Source of the DNA: Bosea sp. AS-1
GTDB lineage: Bacteria; Pseudomonadota; Alphaproteobacteria; Rhizobiales; Beijerinckiaceae
Direction of reading: 5' to 3'
NCBI RefSeq assembly: GCF_002220095.1
Contig: NZ_CP022372.1
Span: 1,956,501-2,020,500 of the forward strand
DNA length: 64,000 nucleotides
This document shows positions 35,551-43,738 of the stretch, one piece after another (within the stretch, counting starts at the first letter, position 1; each line of letters opens with the position of its first letter). A model generated the notes under the pieces. The model was not told where the DNA came from and searched no databases. It saw only the letters and a program-made list of their open reading frames with translations. The position numbers were made by a program, and so were the translations under genes.

Positions 35551-36705
35551 ATGCCTTGGAGTAACCAGAGCGGCGGCGGCAACGGCGGGGGTGGACCCTG
35601 GGGCCAGCGCGGAGGCAGTGGCGGCGGCGGCCCGTGGGGCGGCGGCTCCGGCGGAGGCAATGGCAATCCGCCCGATCTGGAAGAAATCCTGCGGCGCAGC
35701 CAGGACCGGCTGAAGAACCTGATGCCGGGCGGCGGGCTCGGTGGGCGGGGCATCGTGCTCGGCGCGCTCCTGCTGGTCGCGCTCTGGCTGCTCTCAGGCA
35801 CCTATTTCGTGCGGCCCAACGAGGTCGGCCTCAACCTCGTCTTCGGCAAGTTCACCGGCAAGACCGGTGAGGGCATGAACTGGAACTGGCCCTATCCGGT
35901 CGGCAATGTGGTCAAGCCCCAGGTCACCAACGTCATCACCACGGAAGTCGGCTTCCGGACCGTGGAATCGGTGCGCCAGTCGCGTCAGACCGATGTGACC
36001 GAGGAAAGCCTGATGCTCACCGGCGACGAGAATATCGTCGACATCGATTTCATCGTGCAGTGGCAGATCGACCCGGCCGCGCCCGAGAATTACGTCTTCA
36101 ACATCCAGGATCCGCCGGGCACGGTGAAGGCGGTGGCCGAGAGCGCGATGCGCGAGATCATCGGCAAGCGGAACATCCAGCCGGTCCTGACCACCGACCG
36201 TGGTGCGATCGAGACCGAGGTGCGCCAGCTCATGCAGGAGACGCTCAACGGCTACAAGGCCGGCGTGCAGATCCGGCTCGTCCAGCTCCAGAAGGTCGAC
36301 CCGCCGCAACAGGTCATCGACGCCTTCCGCGACGTCCAGGCGGCTCGCGCCGACCAGGAACGCCTGCGCAACGAGGCGCAGACCTACGCCAACCGCGTGG
36401 TGCCCGAGGCGCGGGGCCGCGCCGCCCAGCTCGTTCAGTCGGCGGAAGCCTACAAGGAGCAGACTGTGGCGGAAGCGCGCGGCCAGGCCAGCCGTTTCAC
36501 CGCGGTCTACGAGCAATACAAGAACGCTCCGGGCGTGACGCGCGAGCGTCTGTTCCTGGAGACGATGGAACGTGTGATGGGCGGAACGGACAAGATCATC
36601 CTCGACTCGACGGGCAACGGCCAGGGCGTGGTGCCCTATCTGCCGCTCGACCAGCTGCAGCGGCAGCCCGCCCGGGGTGCCCAGCCGCAGGGAGCGACCC
36701 GATGA
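35551..36705 (+). CDS. hflK: HflK, membrane protease modulator
   Basis: Stomatin/prohibitin-family protein that with HflC forms a large periplasmic cage around the FtsH protease and regulates degradation of membrane proteins. The 384-residue protein starts with a Gly/Trp-rich cytoplasmic segment (residues about 5-45), then one transmembrane helix (GIVLGALLLVALWLLSG, about 68-84), then the SPFH domain and a long coiled coil (RADQERLRNEAQTYANRV). The C terminus is polar. It overlaps hflC by four bases (ATGA). Confidence 0.95.
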   Translation: MPWSNQSGGGNGGGGPWGQRGGSGGGGPWGGGSGGGNGNPPDLEEILRRSQDRLKNLMPGGGLGGRGIVLGALLLVALWLLSGTYFVRPNEVGLNLVFGKFTGKTGEGMNWNWPYPVGNVVKPQVTNVITTEVGFRTVESVRQSRQTDVTEESLMLTGDENIVDIDFIVQWQIDPAAPENYVFNIQDPPGTVKAVAESAMREIIGKRNIQPVLTTDRGAIETEVRQLMQETLNGYKAGVQIRLVQLQKVDPPQQVIDAFRDVQAARADQERLRNEAQTYANRVVPEARGRAAQLVQSAEAYKEQTVAEARGQASRFTAVYEQYKNAPGVTRERLFLETMERVMGGTDKIILDSTGNGQGVVPYLPLDQLQRQPARGAQPQGATR

Positions 36706-37631
36706 ACGGTTCCTTCCTCAAAGCGGCCCTGCTCGTCGTCCTCGTCGCCGTTGCGGTCGTCTTCTACGCCTGCACCTTCATCGTCTCGCAGACCCAGTCG
36801 GCGCTGGTGCTGCGGCTGGGTGCGGTGCGTGCGATCAAGACGGAGCCGGGGCTCTACTTCAAGTGGTTCGCGCCGGTCGAGACGGTGACGCTGCTCGACA
36901 ACCGCATCCTCGACCTCGACCTGCCGGCGCAGGAGATCATCGCCTCCGACCAGAAGCGCCTCGTCGTCGACGCCTTCACCCGCTACCGCATCTCCGATCC
37001 GCTGCGCTTCTATCAGGCGGTCAACAACATCCCGCGCGCGAATTCGCAGCTCGCCTCGATCGTGAACGGCAATGTCCGTTCGGTTCTGGCGGACGCAACG
37101 TTCGTCGACATGGTGCGCACCGAGCGCTCGCGGCTGATGGCCCGCATCCGTGACGACGTGAATCGCGAGGCGGCGCGCTTCGGCATGACGGTCGTCGATG
37201 TGCGCCTGCGCCGCGTCGATCTGCCGGCGGCGAACTCGGCGGCGGTGTTCCAGCGCATGCAGACGGAGCGCCAGCGCGAGGCGGCGGAAGCCCGCGCGCT
37301 CGGCGGCCAGCAGGCGCAGGAGGTCCGCGCCCGGGCCGACAGGGACTCGACCGTGATCGTGGCGGAGGCGCAGCAGCGCTCCGACGAGATCCGCGGCCAG
37401 GGTGAAGGTGAACGAAACAAGGTCTTCGCCGAGGCTTTCGGCAAGGATCCCGAGTTCTTCGCCTTCTATCGTTCGATGCAGGCCTACGAGAACAGCATCA
37501 AGCCTGGTGACACGCGAATGGTGCTGACGCCGGACTCGCCGTTCTTCCAGTTCTTCAACGGTCCCAACGCACAGCGCGGGACCGGGACGACGCAGGCACC
37601 GTCGGCGGCGCCCGCGCCGGCACGGCCCTGA
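36702..37631 (+). CDS. hflC: HflC, membrane protease modulator
   Basis: Partner of HflK in the FtsH-regulating complex, 309 residues. An N-terminal membrane helix (LLVVLVAVAVVFYACTFIV, about residues 10-28) is followed by the SPFH domain (QSALVLRLGAV through DVRLRRVDLP) and an Ala/Glu/Arg coiled coil (ERQREAAEARALGGQQAQEV). YENSIKPGDTRMVLTPDSPFFQF near the C terminus is typical of HflC. The start is the ATG overlapping the hflK stop. A Pro/Ala tail ends the protein. Confidence 0.95.
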   Translation: MNGSFLKAALLVVLVAVAVVFYACTFIVSQTQSALVLRLGAVRAIKTEPGLYFKWFAPVETVTLLDNRILDLDLPAQEIIASDQKRLVVDAFTRYRISDPLRFYQAVNNIPRANSQLASIVNGNVRSVLADATFVDMVRTERSRLMARIRDDVNREAARFGMTVVDVRLRRVDLPAANSAAVFQRMQTERQREAAEARALGGQQAQEVRARADRDSTVIVAEAQQRSDEIRGQGEGERNKVFAEAFGKDPEFFAFYRSMQAYENSIKPGDTRMVLTPDSPFFQFFNGPNAQRGTGTTQAPSAAPAPARP

Positions 37632-37649
37632 TCGGAGCGAGCGACGCCG

Positions 37650-37841
37650 ATGTTCGATTTCATCGCGGCGCTCGGCCTGGTCTTCGCCATCGAGGGCATC
37701 CTCTTCGCCGCTATCCCGCATCTGGCGAAGGATGCCCTGCGCAGCGCCGCGGAGACGCCGCCAGATCGGATGCGACTGATCGGGCTTGGCTCGGCGGCGC
37801 TGGGTGTGATCCTGGTCTGGATCGCGCGCGGAAGCTGGTAA
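37650..37841 (+). CDS. DUF2065 family small membrane protein
   Basis: A 63-residue protein with two hydrophobic segments (FIAALGLVFAIEGILFAAIP and LIGLGSAALGVILVWIA) joined by a short polar loop. This is the DUF2065 (YjeT-like) family, often encoded next to hflKC. It lies 18 bases after hflC and before degP, so it is part of the membrane quality-control operon. Function unknown. Confidence 0.85.
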   Translation: MFDFIAALGLVFAIEGILFAAIPHLAKDALRSAAETPPDRMRLIGLGSAALGVILVWIARGSW

Positions 37842-37850
37842 GCGATGCCG

Positions 37851-37874
37851 CGATCGTGTTCGATGACACGATCG
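37851..37874. promoter_or_regulatory. Perfect inverted repeat in the DUF2065-degP gap
   Basis: CGATCGTGT (37851-37859) and ACACGATCG (37866-37874) are perfect 9-base arms with a 6-base centre, 9 bases after the DUF2065 stop and 92 bases before degP. It may be a terminator that separates degP from hflKC or an operator controlling degP. The sequence does not decide. Confidence 0.5.
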
Positions 37875-37966
37875 TGCGTCGCCCTTCCGCCGCATTTAGG
37901 AGTTCAATTCGCGGCGCGATTTGTGCCGCGTCGATCGGCCTGCCTTTTTCCGTCAAGAGGATTCAG

Positions 37967-39484
37967 ATGGCATTGAAAACCGTTTCCGTTGCTGCCCGGC
38001 CAGTCCGCATCGCGCTCGCGGCCGGCGTGGCCGGTCTGGCGCTGATGACGCCGGTGCTGGCACCGGCGCAGGCCCAGGCCAACACCCCTCTGCTGCAGGG
38101 GCAGACCTCGCTCGCGGACCTCGTCGAGAAGGTGATGCCCGCGGTGGTCAACATTTCCGCCGTCACGACCAGCGACAGCAAGGGGCGCAACCTGCCGCAG
38201 CTGCCGCAGCTCGGCCCCGACACCCCCTTCGGCGACCTGTTCGAGGAGTTTTTCAACCGCCGCAACCAGCAGGGCGAGCGCCAGGCGCCGCAGCAGCGCC
38301 GCTCGCAATCGGCCGGTTCGGGCTTCGTCATCGATTCGTCGGGCATCGTCGTCACCAACAACCATGTCATCGGTGACGCCAACGAGATCACGGTCATCTT
38401 CAATGACGGCCTGAGGCTGAAGGCCGAGGTCATCGGTAAGGACACCAAGGTCGACCTCGCTGTGCTGCGCGTGAAGCACGACAAGCCGCTGCCGGCGGTC
38501 AAGTTCGGCGATTCCGACAAGATGCGGATCGGCGACCCGGTCATGGCGATCGGCAACCCGTTCGGGCTCGGCGGCTCGGTTTCCTCCGGCATCGTCTCGG
38601 CACGCAACCGCGACATCAGTCAGGGCCCGTACGACACCTATATCCAGACCGACGCGGCCATCAACAAGGGCAACTCGGGCGGCCCGCTGTTCAACATGGC
38701 CGGCGAGGTGATCGGCATCAATACCGCGATCCTGTCGCCGACCGGCGGCTCGGTCGGTATCGGCTTCGCGGTGCCGTCCTCGCTGGCGGCCAATGTCGTG
38801 GAGCAGCTCAAGCAGTTCGGCGAGACCCGCCGCGGCTGGCTCGGCGTTCGCATCCAGAGCATCGACGACGCCACGGCCGATGCGCTCGGCCTCGGCGCGG
38901 CGCGAGGTGCTCTGATCGCCGGTGTCGACGACAAGGGACCGGCCAAGCCCGCCGGACTCGAGACCGGCGACGTGATCACCAAGTTCGACGGCAAGGAGGT
39001 CAAGGATTCCCGCGACCTGCCGCGCATCGTCGCGGCGACGCCGGTCGGCAAGGACGTTCCGGTCACGATCATCCGCAAGGGCAAGGAAGAGCAGAAGACC
39101 GTCAAGCTCGGCCGCCTCGAAGATGGCGAGAAGGTCCAGACCGCTTCGGCCAACAAGCCCGCTGCCGAGGCCGCCAAGCCTGCTGTCGCGAATGCGCTGG
39201 GTCTCGAGCTCTCGGCGCAGAACGACGAGCTGCGCAAGCGCTACTCGATCAAGGACGGCCTCAAGGGCGTCGTCGTCACCAAGGTCGATCCGAACTCGAA
39301 CGCTGCCGACAAGCGGGTGATGGTCGGCGAGCTGATCGTCGAGGTCGGGCAGGAGCCGGTCAACACGCCGGACGCCGTCACCAAGCGCCTCGACGCGCTG
39401 AAGAAGGAAGGCAAGAAGTCGGCGCTGCTGCTCGTCTCGAACGGGCAGGGCGAGGTCCGCTTCGTCGCGGTCGCGATGAACTGA
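37967..39484 (+). CDS. degP: DegP/DegQ-type periplasmic serine protease
   Basis: HtrA-family protease and chaperone for misfolded envelope proteins. The 505-residue precursor has a signal peptide (about 1-35, ending near AQAQA). The protease domain carries the triad His133 (TNNHVI), Asp163 (KVDLAVL) and Ser237 (GNSGGPLF); a Gln/Arg-rich flexible LA-loop precedes it. Two PDZ domains follow (GWLGVRIQSI and KGVVVTKVDPNS regions). The start is the ATG at 37967 after AAGAGG; the frame is open further upstream. Genomic link to hflKC matches a shared role in envelope proteostasis. Confidence 0.94.
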   Translation: MALKTVSVAARPVRIALAAGVAGLALMTPVLAPAQAQANTPLLQGQTSLADLVEKVMPAVVNISAVTTSDSKGRNLPQLPQLGPDTPFGDLFEEFFNRRNQQGERQAPQQRRSQSAGSGFVIDSSGIVVTNNHVIGDANEITVIFNDGLRLKAEVIGKDTKVDLAVLRVKHDKPLPAVKFGDSDKMRIGDPVMAIGNPFGLGGSVSSGIVSARNRDISQGPYDTYIQTDAAINKGNSGGPLFNMAGEVIGINTAILSPTGGSVGIGFAVPSSLAANVVEQLKQFGETRRGWLGVRIQSIDDATADALGLGAARGALIAGVDDKGPAKPAGLETGDVITKFDGKEVKDSRDLPRIVAATPVGKDVPVTIIRKGKEEQKTVKLGRLEDGEKVQTASANKPAAEAAKPAVANALGLELSAQNDELRKRYSIKDGLKGVVVTKVDPNSNAADKRVMVGELIVEVGQEPVNTPDAVTKRLDALKKEGKKSALLLVSNGQGEVRFVAVAMN

Positions 39485-39509
39485 GACGGAGCCGGCAGGC
39501 TTGATTCAA

Positions 39510-39538
39510 GGGGCGGTCAGTCGGGCCGCCCCTTTTTT
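39510..39538 (+). terminator. Intrinsic terminator of degP
   Basis: GGGGCGG (39510-39516) pairs with CCGCCCC (39526-39532), followed directly by six T residues. A classical rho-independent terminator 25 bases after the degP stop codon. Confidence 0.88.
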
Positions 39539-39665
39539 CGTCGGAGGCGTGCCGTCCTGCGGGCATGCCGAACATCCGCTCATGGCGATGGCCGCCACCG
39601 ATCCCGGGTGTCATTCTGCCCCTGCTACCCCTTGCAGACGGATATGGCTTCGGCCGGAGTGCAGC

Positions 39666-40007
39666 ATGAAGATCAGCGACATCCCCTTCGTCACGACCGA
39701 CTGGTCGAGCGTTCCGGCCGAGCGTCACGCCGGCGATGTCGGGGAGGCGACCTGGCGCGTGCAGTATTTCGGGCCCGAAGGGAACCGCATCCGGGTGCGG
39801 ATGGTGGAATATTCGCCGGGCTACGTCGCCGACCACTGGTGCTCGAAGGGGCACATTATCCTGTGCCTGGAAGGCGAGATGGAGACGACGCTGGAGGATG
39901 GCCGCGTCATGCCGCTCAAGGCCGGAATGAGCTATCAGGTCGCCGACGGGGCCGAGGCGCATCGCTCCGCGACCAAGACGGGCGCGAAGCTCTTCATCGT
40001 CGACTGA
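39666..40007 (+). CDS. DHCW-motif cupin protein
   Basis: A 113-residue single-domain cupin. The stretch VEYSPGYVADHWCSKGHIILCLEGEMETTLEDG holds the first cupin motif, with the DHWC variant that names this small family; MPLKAGMSYQVADGAEAHRS is the second motif. One or two metal-binding histidines are present. Function unknown. It has its own unit after the degP terminator, and its stop codon abuts that of serB on the opposite strand. Confidence 0.82.
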   Translation: MKISDIPFVTTDWSSVPAERHAGDVGEATWRVQYFGPEGNRIRVRMVEYSPGYVADHWCSKGHIILCLEGEMETTLEDGRVMPLKAGMSYQVADGAEAHRSATKTGAKLFIVD

Positions 40008-40895
40008 TCAGCTCCGCACGATCTCGCCGCCGGTATAACCCTGGGCATAGAGCAGGGCGGTGAGATCGGCGTATTCGAGCCGGGCGTCGGCGGCCGCGGC
40101 AACCGCAGGCTTGGCGCGGAAGGCAACGCCGAGGCCGGCCTCGCCCAGCATCGCGAGATCGTTGGCGCCGTCACCGATGGCGAGCGTCTGCGTCGCTAAC
40201 AGGCCGAAGCGGCCGCGCAGCTCGATCAGCGAATCGAGTTTCGCCTGTTTGCCAAGGATCGGATCGGCGACCTCACCGATCAGGATACCGTCCCGCGCCA
40301 GTAGCACGTTGGAACGGTGCTCGTCGAAGCCGATGGTTGCGCTGATCGGCCCGGTGAAGACCGTGAAGCCGCCCGAGACCAGCGCGGTATAGGCGCCATT
40401 GGCTCGCATCGTATGGACCAGCTCATAACCGCCGGGCGTCAAGGTGATACGCTCGCGAATGATCTCGTCGACGACCGAAAGCGGCACGCCCTTCAGGAGA
40501 GCGACGCGCTCGCGCAGCGCCGGCTCGAAGGCGATCTCGCCGCGCATGGCTCGCTCGGTGATGGCCGCGACGAGGTCCTTCAAGCCGACATAGGCGGCGA
40601 GCTCGTCGATGCATTCCTGGCCGATCATGGTCGAATCCATATCGGCGAGGAACAGCGCCTTGCGGCGTCCGGCCTCTGGCTGGACGATGACGTCGACGGG
40701 AGCGCCGTCCAGCGCGATGCGGATATCGGCTTCGAGCTTGCGCGCGTCGGTTCCATCCGCGAAGAGATCGGCGGCGATGGCACCGTGGAGCGCGGCCGTG
40801 CGGCTGGTGCCGGGCACCGCGCAGGCGAGGCGCGCCAGCAGGGCCTCATCGACGAGCGCCTGGCCATGGGCGGAAACGAGAGTCGCGACGAGCAT
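40008..40895 (-). CDS. serB: Phosphoserine phosphatase SerB
   Basis: Last step of serine synthesis: dephosphorylates O-phospho-L-serine. The 295-residue HAD-family enzyme has an N-terminal regulatory region (about 1-75) and the HAD core: nucleophile motif LADMDSTMIGQECIDELA, motif II VSGGF and motif III IGDGANDLAMLGEAGLGVAF. The start chosen is the ATG at 40893-40895; the frame continues open upstream but into miaA. It diverges from miaA with start codons about ten bases apart. Confidence 0.94.
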   Translation of the reverse strand: MLVATLVSAHGQALVDEALLARLACAVPGTSRTAALHGAIAADLFADGTDARKLEADIRIALDGAPVDVIVQPEAGRRKALFLADMDSTMIGQECIDELAAYVGLKDLVAAITERAMRGEIAFEPALRERVALLKGVPLSVVDEIIRERITLTPGGYELVHTMRANGAYTALVSGGFTVFTGPISATIGFDEHRSNVLLARDGILIGEVADPILGKQAKLDSLIELRGRFGLLATQTLAIGDGANDLAMLGEAGLGVAFRAKPAVAAAADARLEYADLTALLYAQGYTGGEIVRS

Positions 40896-40905
40896 GGGAG
40901 GACCG

Positions 40906-41835
40906 GTGCAGCAGGCGGGAAAGACGATCAGGGCGGTGCTCATCGCAGGTCCGACCGCCAGCGGCAAGTCCGCGCTTGCGATCGAAATCGCGCGACGTTT
41001 CGACGGCGTCGTCGTCAACGCGGATTCCATGCAGGTCTATAGCGACCTGCGCATCCTCTCCGCCCGGCCGAGCGTGGTCGAGGAGGCGATGGCGCCACAC
41101 CGGCTCTACGGCCATGTCGACGGTGCGGTGAACTATTCGGCGATGCGCTATGCGGCGGATGTCGCCGCGCTGCTGCCAGAGCTTTGGGAGCAGGGCAAGC
41201 TGCCGGTCCTGACCGGCGGCACGGGGCTCTACTTCAAGGCCGTCACCGAGGGGTTTTCCGCCATGCCGCCCGTGCCGGAGGCTGTCCGCTCGGCCTTCCG
41301 GGCCCGGGCCGAGGATGTCGCGACCGAGGCGCTGCACGCCGAGCTCGCCGGCCTCGATCCAGTGATGGGGGAACGGCTGCGGCCGTCCGATCGCATGCGG
41401 ATCATGCGCGCGATCGAGGTCCATCTGGCGACGGGGCGCTCGCTGGCGAGCTTCCAGGGCGAGCGCGAGCCCGGGCCGCTCGACGGCCTGCCGCTGCTGC
41501 GCCTCTTCGTCAGCCCGGACCGGGAAGCGGTGCGGGCGAGGATCGACCATCGCTTCGAAACGATGATGGCGGAGGGGGCCCTGGATGAGGTCGTCCGGCT
41601 ACGGGAGCGGAAGCTCGATCCGCTGCTGCCGATCATGCGGGCTCATGGCGTGCCGGGCCTGATGGCGCATCTCGACGGCGCGATCTCGCTGGAGGAGGCG
41701 ATCCGGCGCGGCCAGGCCGATACGCGGGCCTATGCCAAGCGGCAGGTCACCTGGTTCCGGCACCAGATGACGGGCTGGCAGTCGGCGGCGCCGGAAGCTG
41801 CGCTGGAGACGGCGTTGCGCGAACTGGAAGGCTAG
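40906..41835 (+). CDS. miaA: tRNA dimethylallyltransferase MiaA
   Basis: Transfers dimethylallyl from DMAPP to adenosine 37 of tRNAs that read UNN codons. The 309-residue protein has the P-loop IAGPTASGKSALAIEIA, the DMAPP/catalytic NADSMQVYSDL, and GGTGLYFKAVTEG. The C-terminal RAYAKRQVTWFRHQ is diagnostic. The start is either GTG at 40906, four bases after GGGAGG, or the in-frame ATG at 40894; the GTG is preferred. The gene ends one base before the stop of the converging diguanylate cyclase gene. Confidence 0.94.
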   Translation: MQQAGKTIRAVLIAGPTASGKSALAIEIARRFDGVVVNADSMQVYSDLRILSARPSVVEEAMAPHRLYGHVDGAVNYSAMRYAADVAALLPELWEQGKLPVLTGGTGLYFKAVTEGFSAMPPVPEAVRSAFRARAEDVATEALHAELAGLDPVMGERLRPSDRMRIMRAIEVHLATGRSLASFQGEREPGPLDGLPLLRLFVSPDREAVRARIDHRFETMMAEGALDEVVRLRERKLDPLLPIMRAHGVPGLMAHLDGAISLEEAIRRGQADTRAYAKRQVTWFRHQMTGWQSAAPEAALETALRELEG

Positions 41836-41836
41836 A

Positions 41837-43300
41837 TCAGGCCGCGTCGGCGACCGCATCCACAGCGGCGATGCCGATGCGGTTCCGGCCTTCGCTCTTG
41901 GCGCGATAGAGCGCCTGATCCGCCCGCGCAAACAGATCGGCGAGCGGTTCGGCGGGCTGCCGGGTCGCGATGCCATAGCTGGCGGTGATCCTCAGCTCGA
42001 ACGTCTCGGAAACGGGCAAGGCGCGGCTCGCCAGGGCCTCCTGGATCTTGGCGGTTCTCACCATGGCTTCGGCGGTGCCGGCGCCGCGCAGCAGGATGGC
42101 GAATTCCTCGCCGCCGACACGGGCGACGAGATGGGGCTCGCCCTGCGACAGCCCGAGCAGGACATCGGCGAAGGCGCGGATCACGGCGTCGCCGGCCGGA
42201 TGGCCATAGGTGTCGTTGACCTGCTTGAAATGGTCCAGATCGACGATGATCACCGAGATGTCGGTATCCTCGCGCGCGCTCGCGGCGATGGCCGCATGTG
42301 CCCGCTCGGTGAAGGAGCGGCGGTTGAGCAGCGCGGTCAGCGGATCGGTCTCGGCGAGGCGGCGCAATTCCTTCTCGCGCTCCTCGCGATGGCCGATCTC
42401 CTCGGACAGGGCACGACGGGTGGCACGCTCGCGGCCGATCTCGAGCGCGAGCGTCGCGGCACGCAGCTGCAGGGTCTGGTTTGCGACGGTGAGGTCGGTG
42501 ATGTCGGTGATGGTCAGCAACAGGCCGTCGCCGAGCGGTGCGATCGCGAGCCGCAGCCAGCTGGTGCGCCCCTCCTGGTTGAAGGAGGCTTCGAAGCTGT
42601 CGCTCCGCTGGCCCCCCAAGACCGCCAAGCAGCGTTTCCAGATCGTCGTATCCGTCAGGAAGGGCAGGGCCTCCCGGGCGTCGCAATCGAGCAGGCAGGC
42701 GTCGGGCCGCCTCGCCAGTTCCGCGGCCCGCTGGTTCGTGGCGACGATGATCGTTCCGTCGATGCTGCCGTCGTTATTGCGCAGGGTGCGCAGCGCGACG
42801 ATGCCGCTCGGGGAGCTTTCGAGCACCGCGTTGAGCAGATCCTCGCGAAACTGCAACGGCCGGCTGAAGGCGATGAGCATGTTGCGACCGTCGCGCGCAA
42901 TGGTCGGGAGCAGGAGGCGCTCCCAGATCGCCACGCGCATGGTCGGCTTGGCGCGGTGGACGGTATAGAATGGCCGGTCCTCGGCAAAAGCGCGCTCGGC
43001 ACAGGCTCGAGTGAAGGCCGCGACCTGCGGCTGCATCGCCGAGAGCCTTTCGCCGAGCCGCGTGCCGCCGACATAGCGCACGATCTCGCGGCCGTAATGG
43101 GTCCAGCGATAATCGCCGTCTGTGGTCGGCTCGAGAATGATCAGCTCGTCGCCGTAGACGGGCATGACATCGGCGACGAAGGCTTCATAGCTGACGGGCT
43201 GGCCCTTGCGGCTGTGGGCCGCGAACCGGTTCAGCAGCTCCGCGATCCTGGGCGCGTGGGCACGGGCTGCAATGTTTTCGGAGTGGACTTCGTGGTACAT
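41837..43300 (-). CDS. PAS-GGDEF diguanylate cyclase
   Basis: A 487-residue protein that should make cyclic di-GMP. The N-terminal half contains PAS-like sensory regions (one ends FSRPLQFREDLLNAVLESSPSG, a second near EASFNQEGRTSWLRLAIAPLG), then a helical linker, then a GGDEF domain with the active-site signature VARVGGEEFAILL (residues about 396-400). The RxxD inhibitory site expected five residues before GGEEF is absent, so product inhibition may be weak. No membrane segment is seen; the sensor is likely cytoplasmic. Signal unknown. Confidence 0.9.
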   Translation of the reverse strand: MYHEVHSENIAARAHAPRIAELLNRFAAHSRKGQPVSYEAFVADVMPVYGDELIILEPTTDGDYRWTHYGREIVRYVGGTRLGERLSAMQPQVAAFTRACAERAFAEDRPFYTVHRAKPTMRVAIWERLLLPTIARDGRNMLIAFSRPLQFREDLLNAVLESSPSGIVALRTLRNNDGSIDGTIIVATNQRAAELARRPDACLLDCDAREALPFLTDTTIWKRCLAVLGGQRSDSFEASFNQEGRTSWLRLAIAPLGDGLLLTITDITDLTVANQTLQLRAATLALEIGRERATRRALSEEIGHREEREKELRRLAETDPLTALLNRRSFTERAHAAIAASAREDTDISVIIVDLDHFKQVNDTYGHPAGDAVIRAFADVLLGLSQGEPHLVARVGGEEFAILLRGAGTAEAMVRTAKIQEALASRALPVSETFELRITASYGIATRQPAEPLADLFARADQALYRAKSEGRNRIGIAAVDAVADAA

Positions 43301-43509
43301 CGCCGTCCCGGTTCGAGCGGGCGGCACGCTAGGGGCAACGGATTGAGAAAACGTTCCGCAGCGGGAGCAGTTTTTCGCCTTTCGCGTCAACCATTCGGTT
43401 GCCAATGCCGGCGGATCGCGGAGCCGCCGATCAGTCGATCTCCATACCGGTCATCGCAATGGATTTGCCTGAAAGGCGGCCTCCACTTTTCGCGACGATG
43501 CTAAAGCGC

Positions 43510-43538
43510 TTGACCAGTCGCGCGCCCTCCGTTAGCGT
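43510..43538 (+). promoter_or_regulatory. Candidate promoter of the ilvB leader
   Basis: TTGACC (43510-43515) and TAGCGT (43533-43538) with a 17-base spacer precede the leader peptide by about 22 bases. The upstream stretch 43301-43509, before the divergent cyclase gene, shows only a short repeat CAACC-ATTC-GGTTG (43388-43401) and no gene. Confidence 0.45.
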
Positions 43539-43560
43539 CCGGCAACTTTCGCCAAGGATC

Positions 43561-43605
43561 ATGAGCGCGATGCGCAAGCTTATTCTCGTACAGGTGCGCT
43601 GGTAG
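43561..43605 (+). CDS. ilvB leader peptide
   Basis: A 14-codon frame encoding MSAMRKLILVQVRW, ending TAG at 43603-43605. The run Leu-Ile-Leu-Val-Gln-Val is exactly the set of amino acids made by the downstream pathway, as expected for a ribosome-sensing attenuator. AAGGA lies at 43554-43558; spacing suits the second ATG (43570) better than the first, so the peptide may be 11 residues. Its last codons overlap the first pairing segment of the attenuator. Confidence 0.72.
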   Translation: MSAMRKLILVQVRW

Positions 43606-43673
43606 GGGCCGGTTTAAAGACCGGGCGTCCCCGACGCCAGCGCACGCCCAGGCCCCTCCGAGGGCCTTTTTTA
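43594..43673 (+). promoter_or_regulatory. Transcription attenuator of ilvB
   Basis: Mutually exclusive pairings are visible. GTGCGCTGG, within the last leader codons (43594-43602), pairs perfectly with CCAGCGCAC (43637-43645). GGCGTC (43624-43629) pairs with GACGCC (43633-43638). GGGGCC (43605-43610) can pair with GGCCCC (43651-43656), which would break the terminator AGGCCC-CTCCGA-GGGCCT plus six or more T residues (43650-43672). A ribosome stalled at Leu/Ile/Val codons would free the antiterminator. This layout is inferred from base pairing only. Confidence 0.75.
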
Positions 43674-43738
43674 TTGCCCGTTTTCCCAGTCAGATCCAAA
43701 TTCTTCGCAAGACCGAAGACAAGCCGCAGGAGAGCGTT

